DNA of 38,481 bases from Inhella sp. (GCF_027532025.1 NZ_JAPZSY010000034.1:1-38481); one strand, 5' to 3'. Positions 24,962 through 34,148 are shown, counted from the stretch's first letter. Numbers and translations: made by a program. Notes: generated from the letters alone by a model not told the origin.

Positions 24962-25713
24962 GCATGGGCGTCCTGATGTATCGATGGGTCCTGGCCATGC
25001 TGCTGCTCGGCGCCAGCGCCTGGGCCCACGCGCAAACGCTGACTGTGTCGGCCGCCGCCAGCTTGGGCGACGCGATGAAGGCCATCGCCCCGCTGTTCGA
25101 GGCGCAGCACCCGGGCGTGACCCTGCGCTTCAACCTCGCGGCCTCGGGCGTACTGCTGCAGCAACTGGCCGCTGGCGCGCCGATCGACGTGCTGGTCACG
25201 GCCGACGAAGAAACCCTGGACCGCGCCGCGGCGCAGAAGCTGATCGACCCCGCCACGCGCCGCGTGCTCGCCACCAACGCGCTGGTGCTGGTGGCCCCGG
25301 CGGGGAGCAACCTGGCGGGCCTGGACGCCTTGACGGGGCCGGGCGTGAAGCGCATCGCCCTGGGCAAGCCGGGCTCGGTGCCCGCGGGCCGCTACGCGCA
25401 GCAGGCGCTGGAAGCGCGCGGGCAGTGGGCGGCGCTGCAAGGCAAGCTGGTGCCCGCCGACCACGTGCGCCAGGTGCTGGACTACGTGGCGCGCGGCGAG
25501 GTGGAGGCCGGCTTCGTGTACGCCACCGACGCCGCCAGCGCCGCGGGCAAGGTCCGCGTGGTCGCCACGGTGGGCGGGCACGCGCCCATCCGCTATCCCA
25601 TGGCCGTGGCGAGCGATGCCGGACAGCCCGCGCTGGCCCGCGCCTTCGTGCAGTTCTTGGCCAGTCCCGCGGCACAGGCGGTGCTGCGGCAGCAAGGCTT
25701 CGGCGCGCCATGA
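24958..25713 (+). CDS. modA: Molybdate-binding periplasmic protein
   Basis: 251 residues from ATG 24958; an alternative ATG at 24964 is in frame. Signal peptide ends AHA around residue 23. The mature part starts QTLTVSAAASLGDAMKAIAP, with FNLAASGVLLQQLAAGAPID and the hinge segment LDYVARGEVEAGFVYATDA, all typical ModA blocks. The Ser residues in AAASL and AASG bind the oxyanion. It delivers molybdate to ModBC. The ATG overlaps the modB stop, and its own stop overlaps modC. Confidence 0.94.
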   Translation: MSMGVLMYRWVLAMLLLGASAWAHAQTLTVSAAASLGDAMKAIAPLFEAQHPGVTLRFNLAASGVLLQQLAAGAPIDVLVTADEETLDRAAAQKLIDPATRRVLATNALVLVAPAGSNLAGLDALTGPGVKRIALGKPGSVPAGRYAQQALEARGQWAALQGKLVPADHVRQVLDYVARGEVEAGFVYATDAASAAGKVRVVATVGGHAPIRYPMAVASDAGQPALARAFVQFLASPAAQAVLRQQGFGAP

Positions 25714-26471
25714 TCGACTTGGCCCTGCACACCACGCTGCGCGACGGCCCCCGGCGCTTCACGCTGGACCTGGCGCTTTGCAGCCAAGCGCGGGTGCTGG
25801 GCGTCTACGGCGCCTCGGGCGCGGGCAAGTCGCTGGCGCTGCAGGCCATCGCCGGCCTGGCCCCGTTGACTGAGGGCCGCGTGGTGGTCAACGGCCGCGT
25901 GTGGCTGGACACGGCGCAGCGCGTGAATCGGCCGGTGCCCGAGCGCCGCGTGGGCCTGCTGTTCCAGCATTACGCGCTGTTCCCGCACCTGAGCGTGCGC
26001 GCCAACGTGGCCTTTGGGTTGACACGCTGGTGGCAGCGCCTGAAGCCCGCCGACGCCGCGCGCGTGGACGCGCTGCTGGCGCGCTTTGGCCTGAGCGCGC
26101 TGGCCCACAGCCGGCCCGACCGCCTGTCGGGCGGCCAGCGCCAGCGCGTGGCCCTGGCCCGCGCCCTTGCCTGCGAGCCCGAGTTGCTGCTGCTGGACGA
26201 GCCCTTCGCCGCGCTGAACCCGCAGCTGCGCGTGCCCCTGCGCCGCGAACTGGCGCAGAGCTGCGCCGAATGGGGCGTGCCCGTGGTGCTGGTGACGCAC
26301 GACGTGGACGACCTGCTGGACCTGGCCGACGAGGCGGTGCTGATCGACGAGGGCCGCGTGCTGAAGCACGTGAACTTGCGCGATGCCTCGCCCGACGCCC
26401 TGGCCGAGGCCGGCCTGCAGCCCGAGCCCGACACGCCTGAGCGCGCGCGCCGCCGCGCCTTGCTGGCATGA
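25710..26471 (+). CDS. modC: Molybdate ABC transporter ATPase, short form
   Basis: 253 residues from ATG 25710. Walker A GASGAGKS (34-41), Q-loop LLFQHYALFPHLSV, signature LSGGQRQRVALARAL, Walker B LLLLDEPF, H-loop VLVTHDVDD. ModC proteins are usually about 350 residues with a C-terminal Mop/TOBE domain. Here the protein stops soon after the ATPase core, so that regulatory molybdate-binding domain is absent. The Mop domains in this operon are found only in ModE. Overlaps modE by 4 bp. Confidence 0.92.
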   Translation: MIDLALHTTLRDGPRRFTLDLALCSQARVLGVYGASGAGKSLALQAIAGLAPLTEGRVVVNGRVWLDTAQRVNRPVPERRVGLLFQHYALFPHLSVRANVAFGLTRWWQRLKPADAARVDALLARFGLSALAHSRPDRLSGGQRQRVALARALACEPELLLLDEPFAALNPQLRVPLRRELAQSCAEWGVPVVLVTHDVDDLLDLADEAVLIDEGRVLKHVNLRDASPDALAEAGLQPEPDTPERARRRALLA

Positions 26472-27265
26472 ACGGCGGGTCGAACGGTCTGTTGAGCGGC
26501 GAGCTGCGCCTGGCCGGCCGGCTCGACGCGCGTTTCTTCGCGCTGCTGCAGGCGCTGGCCGACACGGGCTCCCTGCAGCGCGCCGCACGCGCCGCCGGCT
26601 ACAGCTACAAGGGCGCCTGGCTGGTGCTGGAGCAAGCCGGCAACCTGGCCCACGGCCCGCTGGTGCAAGCGCGCCAGGGCGGACGCGGCGGCGGGGGCAG
26701 CGCGCTCACGCCGGCGGCGCACGCCCTGCTGCAGGCCTGGCAGGCGCTGACTCAACGCCACGCCACCTTCCTGCGCGAGCAGGCCGAGTGGCTGGCCGAC
26801 CAACCCGAACTCGCCGCGCTGTTGCGGCGCACCGCCATGAAGACCACCGCCCGCAACCAGTTCGCCGGCCGCATCGAGGCCCTCACCCGCGGCCCCGCCA
26901 TCGTGCAGGTGCGTTTGAGCCTGCCTGGCGGCCTGCCGCTGCGGGCCGCCCTCAACGCCGAAGCCGCCGAGGCCCTGGGTCTGGCCGAGGGGCAAGAGGC
27001 GCTGGCCATGGTGAAGGCCAGCGAGGTGGTGCTGGTGCAGGACTTCGGCGGCTACCGCCTGTCGGCCAGCAACCAGCTGGCGGGCACGGTGTCGCGCGTC
27101 ACCAAAGGCGCCACCGGCTCGCTCGTGGGCTTGACCCTGCCCGGCGGCCTGACCTTGACTGCGAGCGTGACCAACGACGCCGTGGACGCGCTGGACCTGC
27201 GCGTGGGCCAGCCGGCCACGGCCTGCTTCAAGGCCTCGGTGGTGATGCTGGCGGTGGCGGGCTGA
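26468..27265 (+). CDS. modE: Molybdate-responsive regulator with two Mop domains
   Basis: 265 residues from ATG 26468. N-terminal winged helix: RFFALLQALADTGSLQRAAR then AAGYSYKGAWLVLEQA, the ModE helix-turn-helix. The C-terminal half has two Mop/TOBE repeats: RNQFAGRIEALTRGPAIVQV and SNQLAGTVSRVTKGATGSLV. It binds molybdate as a dimer and represses the transport operon. Being last in modBACE makes the circuit autoregulatory, probably through the palindrome at 24252-24267. It converges with the exchanger gene 30 bp away. Confidence 0.94.
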   Translation: MNGGSNGLLSGELRLAGRLDARFFALLQALADTGSLQRAARAAGYSYKGAWLVLEQAGNLAHGPLVQARQGGRGGGGSALTPAAHALLQAWQALTQRHATFLREQAEWLADQPELAALLRRTAMKTTARNQFAGRIEALTRGPAIVQVRLSLPGGLPLRAALNAEAAEALGLAEGQEALAMVKASEVVLVQDFGGYRLSASNQLAGTVSRVTKGATGSLVGLTLPGGLTLTASVTNDAVDALDLRVGQPATACFKASVVMLAVAG

Positions 27266-27294
27266 GGCCGGCCACCGCCAGGGAAGGCGCTGGA

Positions 27295-28377
27295 TCAGGC
27301 GGCTTCGGTGGGCCTCGGGCGCATCATCGAGACGATGAGCGTGATCACCGTCAGCGGCAGCACAAAACTCAGCATGGCCTGGCTGAAGGCGGGCAAGGCG
27401 GCATGCTGTTGCGCGGCCAAGATCAGGTAGATCACGTAGGACCCGTAGTACCCGACGAACACCGCCCCTTCCCAGCGCGCGATGCGGCCTTTGAGAAACA
27501 CCGGCAGGCAGGCGAAGGCGACGGCCAGCATCACCCAGATGTCGAAGTTCATCACGGCGCCCGTCATCGTCAGGCCGGTCTGGCCCGCCAGCACGCCCGA
27601 CAAACCCAGGCAGCCCAGGATGTTGAAGGTGTTGCTGCCCACCACATTGCCCACGGCGATGTCGCGCTCGCCCTTGATGGCGGCCATGATCGAGGTGGCC
27701 ACTTCCGGCATGGACGTGCCGGCCGCCACGATGGTCAGGCCGATGACCAGATCACTGACGCCCAGTTGCTTGGCGAAGGCCACCGAGGCCGTCACCAGCG
27801 CTTCGGAGCCCAGCACCAACCCAACCAGGCCGGCCACGATCAGGGCCAGTTGCACCGGCAGCTTGGCGTCCCAGGCGCCGACTTCGGCGGGCTTCAGCTC
27901 GTCGTCGTACTCCGTGGCGGCCGCCGCCGATTCGCGCCGCGACTGCACCACCAAGTAGGTGGTGTAAGCCAGCACCAGCCCCAGAAGCAGTGCGCCGTCC
28001 AGCAGGCTGATGCGTCCATCCAGGCCGAGCACCAGCAGCAGCACGCTGGCGCCGATCATGATGGGCACTTCCTGCCGAATGATCTGTTGGTGCACCAGCA
28101 GCGGAACGATCAATGCGCTCACCCCCAGGATGAACAGCACGTTGAAGATGTTGCTGCCCACCACGTTGCCGATGGCGATGTCGGTTTGCCCGTTCAGCAC
28201 GGCGCCGGCCGACACGGCCATTTCTGGCGCGCTGGTGCCGAAGGCCACGATGGTGAGCCCCACCACCAGGGGCGAGATCCCCAGGGACAAGGCCATCTTG
28301 GAGGCGCCCCGCACCAGCAGGTCGGCGCCTACAACTAAGCCCACCAGGCCCGCGACAAACAGCAATACGTTGATCAT
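27295..28377 (-). CDS. CaCA-family Na+/Ca2+ (cation) antiporter, YrbG-like
   Basis: 360 residues from ATG 28377, with AGGACC upstream. Two inverted alpha-repeats typical of the family: VGLTIVAFGTSAPEMAVSAG with NGQTDIAIGNVVGSNIFN, and IGLTIVAAGTSMPEVATSIM with KGERDIAVGNVVGSNTFN. The acidic Glu in each GTSxPE is part of the ion site. About ten helices with a short acidic loop (ATEYDDELKPAE) between halves. It exchanges cations across the inner membrane; the ion pair is inferred from the family. Confidence 0.92.
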   Translation of the reverse strand: MINVLLFVAGLVGLVVGADLLVRGASKMALSLGISPLVVGLTIVAFGTSAPEMAVSAGAVLNGQTDIAIGNVVGSNIFNVLFILGVSALIVPLLVHQQIIRQEVPIMIGASVLLLVLGLDGRISLLDGALLLGLVLAYTTYLVVQSRRESAAAATEYDDELKPAEVGAWDAKLPVQLALIVAGLVGLVLGSEALVTASVAFAKQLGVSDLVIGLTIVAAGTSMPEVATSIMAAIKGERDIAVGNVVGSNTFNILGCLGLSGVLAGQTGLTMTGAVMNFDIWVMLAVAFACLPVFLKGRIARWEGAVFVGYYGSYVIYLILAAQQHAALPAFSQAMLSFVLPLTVITLIVSMMRPRPTEAA

Positions 28378-28523
28378 GGAAGGGTCCTCTTGCAAACGGG
28401 GCGCATCCTAGGGGCAGCGGCGGGTTCAGGGTGGGTGGCCCATCCAGTGTCCTCAACTTGGCGCGGGCTGTGTTTGCTGGTGCCACCGCTGGGGCGGCCC
28501 AGGGCGGGCGGCTCGGCAGGTGC

Positions 28524-29029
28524 TCACACCTCGCCCAGGTAGTCCCGCTTGCCCAGCGGCACGCCGTTGTGGCGCAGCAGCGCGTAGGCGGTGGTGCTGT
28601 GGAAATGGAAGTTGGGCCAGGCCCAGCCCATCAGGTACTGGCTGCCCACGAAGTGCAGCTCGCGGCCGCCCGCCTTGAGGTGGATGGCCCGCGTCTCGCT
28701 GCCGTCGAGCTTGCTGGCGTCCAGGTGCTCGATGAAGTCGATGGTCTTCTGGATGCGGGCTTGCAGCTCGTCGAAGCTCGCCTCGGTGTCGGGAAAGCTG
28801 GGGATCTCGACGCCGGCCAGCCGCGCCACGGCGCCCTTCGCGGCGTCGGCCGCGATCTGCACCTGGCGGACGAGCGGGAACATGTCGGGGTAGAGGCGCG
28901 CTTGCAGCAGCACCTGCGGTTCCAGCCCTGCGCGGCGGCGTGCTCGGCGCCTTTCTTCAAGATGGCGGCCAGGTTGCGCAGGCCGTTGACGAAGCGGGGG
29001 CTGGTGGCTTGGACCATGGAGATGGACAT
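28524..29029 (-). pseudogene. DUF1993 protein gene with a frameshift
   Basis: From ATG 29029 the frame reads MSISMVQATSPRFVNGLRNL, AAILKKGAEHAAAQGWN, then slips. The rest (VLLQARLYPDMFPLVRQVQI, FDELQARIQKTIDFIEHLDA, FHFHSTTAYALLRHNGVPLG KRDYLG) continues in another frame to 28524. The total span of 506 nt is one base short of 169 codons, so a single C lost at about 28916-28921 (AACCGCAG for AACCCGCAG) explains it. DUF1993 proteins resemble the DinB four-helix fold and have no known activity. Either a recent inactivation or a sequencing error. Confidence 0.85.
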
Positions 29030-29115
29030 GACGGGGCCTTTCGAAAGGGGACGCTCCATTCCAGCACGCCCGGCGATGCCCCGCCCCTGGCGCTTTCGCG
29101 GGCTCTGGGCGACAA

Positions 29116-29144
29116 TGTACAAATCTCCTGTTTTGTACAAAACA
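29116..29144. promoter_or_regulatory. Toxin-antitoxin operator
   Basis: TGTTTTGTACAAAACA (29129-29144) is a perfect 16-bp palindrome, and a second TGTACA core lies at 29116-29121, 18 bp away centre to centre. Both precede the antitoxin ATG at 29150. Paired TGTACA-type sites are typical of Phd/VapB-type autorepression. Confidence 0.75.
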
Positions 29145-29149
29145 ACCCC

Positions 29150-29407
29150 ATGCACACCCTGCCCCTGAGTGAGTTCCGCGCCAACGTGTCGGCCATGCTG
29201 GACCTGGTCGAGCAAGGCGAAACCGTGCGCATCCTGCGCCACGGCAAGCCGGTGGCCGAGCTGGTGCCCTTGAAGGCGGACGCGCCCCTGGCGGAAAAGA
29301 AGCTGCCCAGCTGGAAGCGGCCGTTCGAGCCCGTGATCAAGCTGGCGCCGGGGGCCAAGACCGGCGCGCAGCTGATCGTGGACGAGCGCGAATCGTCGCC
29401 CTGGTGA
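29150..29407 (+). CDS. Phd/YefM-VapB type antitoxin
   Basis: 85 residues from ATG 29150. N-terminal DNA-binding half LPLSEFRANVSAMLDLVEQG then ETVRILRHGKPVAELVPL is the standard Phd/YefM fold. The tail (LPSWKRPFEPVIKLAPGAKT and on) would wrap the toxin. It should neutralise the PIN-domain toxin encoded 15 bp downstream and repress its own promoter at the palindromes before it. Divergent from the broken DUF1993 gene. Confidence 0.88.
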   Translation: MHTLPLSEFRANVSAMLDLVEQGETVRILRHGKPVAELVPLKADAPLAEKKLPSWKRPFEPVIKLAPGAKTGAQLIVDERESSPW

Positions 29408-29422
29408 TGGGTGACGGCTGCC

Positions 29423-29842
29423 ATGCGTGTTCTTTTTGACAGCTCGGCGCTGTTCAAGCGCTACGTGGACGAGTCGGGTCGCGACGCCGTGCTCGCCGCC
29501 ATGGACCAGACCGAAACCCTGCTGGCCGCCCCCCATTGCCGGGTGGAGTTGCACGGTGCGCTGGCCCGCTTGGGCCGCGAAGGGCAGCTCGACGTGGAAG
29601 CCCTGCGCCTGACGCGCGACGAGATCGACCTGAGCTTCGAGCAGGTGGAGGTGCTGCCGCTGACACCGGGGGTTGAGCGCGCCGCCATCCAGGCCTTGGC
29701 CACGGGGCCGGTGGGCGCCATGGACGCGCTGCACATCGGCGCTGCCGTCATCGGCCGGGCCGACCTGTTCATCACCGCCGACCGCCGCCAGGCCGAGGCC
29801 GCCGCCGCGTCCGGCCTGAAGACGCAACTCATCGAGGCTTGA
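29423..29842 (+). CDS. PIN-domain ribonuclease toxin, VapC family
   Basis: 139 residues from ATG 29423; GTG 29411 would add four residues. PIN acidic residues: Asp6 in [11 protein letters not shown], Glu42 in CRVELHGAL, Asp101 in [10 protein letters not shown] and Asp120 in LFITADRRQ. All four needed for Mg2+-dependent RNA cleavage are present, so the toxin looks active. Its stop is one base before the mnmG start, so the toxin-antitoxin transcript probably runs into mnmG. Confidence 0.88.
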   Translation: MRVLFDSSALFKRYVDESGRDAVLAAMDQTETLLAAPHCRVELHGALARLGREGQLDVEALRLTRDEIDLSFEQVEVLPLTPGVERAAIQALATGPVGAMDALHIGAAVIGRADLFITADRRQAEAAAASGLKTQLIEA

Positions 29843-29843
29843 A

Positions 29844-31793
29844 GTGATTTACCCCACCGAATTCGACGTCATCGTGGTCGGCGGCGGCCACGCCGGCACC
29901 GAGGCCGCGCTGGCCGCAGCCCGCATGGGCGCCGCCACCCTGCTGCTGACGCACAACATCGAGACCCTGGGCCAGATGAGCTGCAACCCGTCCATCGGCG
30001 GCATCGGCAAAGGGCACTTGGTCAAAGAGGTCGACGCCCTGGGCGGCGCCATGGCCCTGGCCACGGACGAAGGCGGCATCCAGTTCCGCATCCTCAATTC
30101 CAGCAAGGGCCCGGCCGTGCGCGCCACCCGTGCCCAGGCCGACCGCATCCTCTACAAGGCGGCCATCCGCCGCATGCTGGAGAACCAGCCGAACCTGACC
30201 CTGTTCCAGCAGGGCGTGGACGACCTGATGGTCGAAGGCGACCGGGTCGTCGGCGCCGTCACGCAAAGCGGCATTCGCTTTCGCGGCCGCGCCGTGGTGC
30301 TGACCGCCGGCACCTTCCTGGACGGGCGCATCCACATCGGCCTGCAGAACCACAGCGCCGGCCGCGCCGGCGACCCGCCGGCCGTGACCCTGTCGGCACG
30401 GCTGAAGGAGCTGAAGCTGCCGCAAGGCCGCCTGAAGACCGGCACCCCGCCGCGCATCGACGGCAAGAGCATCGACTTTGCCAAGCTGGAAGAACAACCG
30501 GGCGACGCCGACCCGGTGCCCGTGTTCAGCTTCATGGGCAGTGCCGCCATGCACCCCAAACAGCTGCCCTGCTGGATCACCCACACCAACGCCCGCACGC
30601 ACGAGATCATCCGCAGCGGCTTCGACCGCAGCCCCATGTTCACCGGCGTGATCGAGGGCGTGGGCCCGCGCTACTGCCCGAGCATCGAAGACAAGATCAA
30701 CCGCTTCGCCGGCAAGGACTCGCACCAGATCTTCCTGGAGCCCGAAGGCCTGACCACGCACGAGGTCTACCCCAACGGCATCAGCACCTCGCTGCCCTTC
30801 GACATCCAACTCGCCGCCGTGCGCTCCATGGTGGGCCTGGAGAACGCGCACATCCTGCGCCCGGGCTACGCCATCGAGTACGACTACTTCGACCCGCGCG
30901 AGCTCAAGTCCACCTTCGAGACCAAGTCCATCGCCGGCCTGTTCTTCGCCGGGCAGATCAACGGCACCACCGGCTACGAGGAGGCGGCGGCACAGGGCCT
31001 GTTCGCGGGCGCCAACGCGGCGCTGCAGGTGCTGGGTCGCGAGGCGTGGGTGCCCGAACGCCACCAGGCCTACCTGGGCGTGCTGGTGGACGACCTGATC
31101 ACCAAGGGCGTGACCGAGCCCTACCGCATGTTCACCAGCCGCGCCGAGTTCCGGCTGCAGCTGCGCGAGGACAACGCCGACCTGCGCCTGACCGAAACCG
31201 GGCGCCGCTTGGGGCTGGTGGACGACGCCCGCTGGGACGCCTTCTGCCGCAAGCGCGACGCCCTGGCCCGGGAAGAAGAACGCTTCAAGGCCAGCTGGGT
31301 GAACCCCCGCAGCCTGCCGGCCGAGGAGGCCGAGCGCCTGATCGGCAAGGCCCTGGAGCGCGAGTACAACCTGGCCGACCTGCTGCGCCGCCCGGGCGTG
31401 AGCTTCGACGCGGTGGCCGAGGCCGGCCGCATCGGCAAGCCGGGCTTCGATGTTTCACGTGAAACCTTGCGCGCCGAGTTCGGTCCCGAACTGGCCGACG
31501 CCGTGATCGAGCAGTTGGAAATCCAGACCAAGTACGCCGGCTACATCGGCAAGCAGCAAGACGACGTGGCCCGCGCCTCGGCCTTCGAGCACCTGAAGCT
31601 GCCGGCCGAGCTGGACTACGCCCAGGTCACCGCCCTGTCCTTCGAAGCCCGCCAGAAGCTGGCCCAGCACCGGCCGGAGACGCTGGGGCAGGCGTCGCGG
31701 ATCTCGGGGATCACGCCGGCGGCGATTTCGCTGTTGTTGATTCATTTGAGGAAGGGGCGGTTCAAGGGGTTTGCGGAAGAGGTGGCCGCGTGA
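29844..31793 (+). CDS. mnmG: tRNA uridine-5-carboxymethylaminomethyl modification enzyme
   Basis: 649 residues from GTG 29844, with GAGG 6 bp upstream (inside the vapC end). FAD-binding start [54 protein letters not shown], and the C-terminal [20 protein letters not shown] that contacts MnmE. With MnmE it makes cmnm5U at the wobble position of several tRNAs. The gene is usually followed by rsmG and parAB near the origin; here it is not. It contains a parS-like sequence at 31451-31466. Confidence 0.97.
   Translation: MIYPTEFDVIVVGGGHAGTEAALAAARMGAATLLLTHNIETLGQMSCNPSIGGIGKGHLVKEVDALGGAMALATDEGGIQFRILNSSKGPAVRATRAQADRILYKAAIRRMLENQPNLTLFQQGVDDLMVEGDRVVGAVTQSGIRFRGRAVVLTAGTFLDGRIHIGLQNHSAGRAGDPPAVTLSARLKELKLPQGRLKTGTPPRIDGKSIDFAKLEEQPGDADPVPVFSFMGSAAMHPKQLPCWITHTNARTHEIIRSGFDRSPMFTGVIEGVGPRYCPSIEDKINRFAGKDSHQIFLEPEGLTTHEVYPNGISTSLPFDIQLAAVRSMVGLENAHILRPGYAIEYDYFDPRELKSTFETKSIAGLFFAGQINGTTGYEEAAAQGLFAGANAALQVLGREAWVPERHQAYLGVLVDDLITKGVTEPYRMFTSRAEFRLQLREDNADLRLTETGRRLGLVDDARWDAFCRKRDALAREEERFKASWVNPRSLPAEEAERLIGKALEREYNLADLLRRPGVSFDAVAEAGRIGKPGFDVSRETLRAEFGPELADAVIEQLEIQTKYAGYIGKQQDDVARASAFEHLKLPAELDYAQVTALSFEARQKLAQHRPETLGQASRISGITPAAISLLLIHLRKGRFKGFAEEVAA
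31451..31466. other. parS-like centromere site inside mnmG
   Basis: TGTTTCACGTGAAACC matches the widespread bacterial parS consensus TGTTTCACGTGAAACA at 15 of 16 bases; the inner 14 bases are a perfect palindrome. It encodes V-S-R-E-T with codons (TCA, CGT, GAA) that are uncommon in this gene, suggesting selection on DNA sequence. ParB would load here for chromosome segregation. Confidence 0.85.
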
Positions 31794-32296
31794 AGCTCGG
31801 CTCGGTGCTGTTGGTGGTGGATATGCAACTCGGCGCCTTTGACGGGCGGCGCTGTGAACCCATGCCCGACGGTCCCGCCTTGATGGCGCGCTGCCGAGCG
31901 CTGGTGTCCGAGGCGCGCGCGCAGGGCCAACAGGTCATCTGGGTACAGCACGCGGGCGGAGCGGGTGGTGCCATGGATCGGGAGGGCCCAGGCTTTGCCA
32001 TCGATCCGCGGCTCGAGCCTCAGCCTAATGAGCTCGTCTTGGTCAAAACACGCCCCAGCGCTTTCGATGGCACCGGGTTGGCTGTGCTGCTGAAGGGGGC
32101 CGAGCGCGTGCGTGTGGTGGGACTGCAAAGTGACGTTTGCATCGAGGCCACGGCCTTGGCAGGTCATGCGCTGGGCTTGCCCATGGCCGTGGTGGGCGAC
32201 GGGCACCACACCTGGCCCACGGCTGGCTTCTCAGCCGAGGCCGTGCGGGATGCAGTGAATGGGCGATTGGCGGCGGCTGGTGTGAGGGTAGATTGA
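31790..32296 (+). CDS. Isochorismatase-family cysteine hydrolase
   Basis: 168 residues from GTG 31790, overlapping the mnmG stop as GTGA. Catalytic set of the family: Asp11 in LLVVDMQ, Lys86 in [11 protein letters not shown] and Cys117 in [29 protein letters not shown] near the end is typical of nicotinamidase-like members. Substrate (amide or isochorismate-type) cannot be told. Translational coupling to mnmG is unusual for this family. Confidence 0.87.
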   Translation: MKLGSVLLVVDMQLGAFDGRRCEPMPDGPALMARCRALVSEARAQGQQVIWVQHAGGAGGAMDREGPGFAIDPRLEPQPNELVLVKTRPSAFDGTGLAVLLKGAERVRVVGLQSDVCIEATALAGHALGLPMAVVGDGHHTWPTAGFSAEAVRDAVNGRLAAAGVRVD

Positions 32297-32309
32297 GCGT
32301 TCTCGTTGC

Positions 32310-32971
32310 AGCCCGCTGGGGCTTCACCTCTGCACCTGACCCCCTTTTGTCTTGCCAAAAGGGGGGAAAGCGCCTGCCAGTCCGCTTGCAAGCGGACTGT
32401 CCTTCGAGCGGGGTCGCAAGGTCCGCGGGGACCTTGCTCGCTCCGCTCTCAGCCCACGGCTCAAGCGCCCCCGGCTGCGTCAGGGGTTCCCTGCGGTGCT
32501 CGTTCCGGGGGGCTGCGGGATTGAACTCCCTGCGTTCGCTGCGCTCACTGCGGTCAGACAGCAAGCCCGGGTCAGTTCACGAAGCGCGCTGCGCGCGCGC
32601 CCCCCTGCACTGCGCTGCTCGGCGCCTTCGAACGGGGCAACAGCTGGAACAGCCGAATACAGAACAGCCCGGACCTCAACCTTTGGCGCCGTTTCCCGGC
32701 TGTTGGCTGCTGGGCTGTTCGCCCCGTTTGACGAGCCGAGCAGCACAGCCGAGTCCGGCGCGCGCGCAGCGCGCTTCAAGCACTGACGCCGCCCGACTGT
32801 CTGACCGCAGTGAGCGCAGCGAACGAAGGGAGTTTCGGGCGGGCCGGGCTTGGCGAGCAGCACAGGGAACCCCCGCCAACGGCGGGGGCGAAGGCTGCCG
32901 GGGCGGGCGCTTTTCCCCCCTTTTGGCAAGACAAAAGGGGGTCGGGTGCAGGGGTGAAGCCCCTGCGGGCT
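32310..32971. repeat. Large imperfect inverted repeat, about 660 bp
   Basis: The ends match as inverted copies for about 69 bp (AGCCCGC.GGGGCTTCACC, then GACCCCCTTTTGTCTTGCC AAAAGG). Inner blocks are also inverted copies: TTCGCTGCGCTCACTGCGGT at 32532 against its complement near 32800-32830, GCGCGCTGCGCGCGCGCC on both sides, and ACGGGGC.ACAGC near the centre at about 32640. So two diverged copies of a roughly 310-bp unit face each other. No coding sense in any frame; GC-rich low-information frames here are spurious. It fills the 694-bp gap between the hydrolase and the permease genes. Confidence 0.8.
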
Positions 32972-32990
32972 CTCGCCAGGTGCACCCCCC

Positions 32991-34148
32991 ATGTTCCTGA
33001 CCCAACTGCTGCTGCGCAACGCCTTCCGCCACCCCCTGCGCAGCCTGCTCACCCTGCTGGGCCTGGTGGTTGCCATCGCCGCGTTTGGCTTGCTGCGCAC
33101 CGTCAACGAGGCTTGGTACACCGGCGTGCAGGCCAGTTCGGCCACGCGGCTCATCGCCCGCAACGCCACCAGCCTGACCTTCGTGCTGCCCATCAGCTAC
33201 GCCCAACGCATCCGCGGCGTGGACGGCGTCAGCGCCGTGTCTTGGGCGAACTGGTTCGGGGGCGTCTACCAAACGGAGCGCAACTTCTTTCCGCAGTTCG
33301 GGGTCGACCCGGCCAGTTACCTCAAGCTGTACCCCGAGTACCTGCTGACCGACGACGAAAAGCTGGCGTTCATCAAGGACCGCCAGGGTGCCGTGGTGGG
33401 CCGCAAGCTGGCCAACCAGTACGGCTGGAAGCTGGGCGACACCGTGCCCTTGCGCGGCACGATTTACGGCGGCACCTGGAACTTCACCATCCGCGGCATC
33501 TGGGACGGCCGCGACGCCAAGACCGATGAAAACCAGATGCTGTTCCATTGGCAGCTGCTCAACGAATCGGTCAAGAGGCGCTTCCCCAAGCGCGGCGACG
33601 CGGTCGGCGTGTTCATCGTCGGCATCGACGACCCCTCCCAGGCCGCGGCCGTGGCGGGGCGCATCGACGCGATGTTCAAGAACTCCCTGGCCGAAAGCCT
33701 GACCGAGACCGAATCGGCCTTCCAGCTGAGCTTCGTGTCGATGAGCGAAGCCATCCTGGTGGCCATCGAGGCGGTGAGCTACATCGTCGTGCTCATCATC
33801 CTGGCGGTGATGGCCAACACCATGACCATGACGGCCCGCGAGCGCCTGGCCGAGTACGCCACGCTCAAGGCCTTGGGTTTTGGCCCTGGGTTCGTGGCCC
33901 GTTTGCTGCTGGGGGAGAGCCTGCTCATCGCGGCGTTGGGCGGGGCGCTGGGCATTGCCGTCAGCTTCCCCATCGCCGCGGCGTTCGGCTCGCTCGTGGG
34001 CAGCGTGCTGCCGGTGTTCGAGATCTCGGCCACGACGCTCGCCCTGCAGGCCGGGGCGGCACTGGCCGTGGGTTTCATCGCCGCCGCCTGGCCGGCTTGG
34101 CAGATGGGCCGCATCGACATCGTCAATGGCCTGCGCCACATCGCCTGA
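32991..34148 (+). CDS. FtsX/MacB-type ABC transporter permease 1
   Basis: 385 residues from ATG 32991. One N-terminal helix (LLTLLGLVVAIAAFGLL), a periplasmic MacB-like domain of about 220 residues (YAQRIRGVDGVSAVSWANWF and on), then three helices (about 260-375) with ARERLAEYATLKALGFGPGF, the FtsX coupling signature. The protein would sit in the inner membrane as half of a lipoprotein- or drug-type exporter. It starts 20 bp after the inverted repeat. Overlaps the second permease gene by one base. Confidence 0.88.
   Translation: MFLTQLLLRNAFRHPLRSLLTLLGLVVAIAAFGLLRTVNEAWYTGVQASSATRLIARNATSLTFVLPISYAQRIRGVDGVSAVSWANWFGGVYQTERNFFPQFGVDPASYLKLYPEYLLTDDEKLAFIKDRQGAVVGRKLANQYGWKLGDTVPLRGTIYGGTWNFTIRGIWDGRDAKTDENQMLFHWQLLNESVKRRFPKRGDAVGVFIVGIDDPSQAAAVAGRIDAMFKNSLAESLTETESAFQLSFVSMSEAILVAIEAVSYIVVLIILAVMANTMTMTARERLAEYATLKALGFGPGFVARLLLGESLLIAALGGALGIAVSFPIAAAFGSLVGSVLPVFEISATTLALQAGAALAVGFIAAAWPAWQMGRIDIVNGLRHIA

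Noticed and set aside
26383-28338. 651-codon open frame on the plus strand
   Set aside because: Runs across modE and the antisense of the exchanger gene; composition is typical of high-GC shadows.
32352-32990. Several overlapping open frames with PFWQDKRG-like peptides
   Set aside because: They are translations of the inverted repeat in different frames, with no consistent start or ribosome-binding site.
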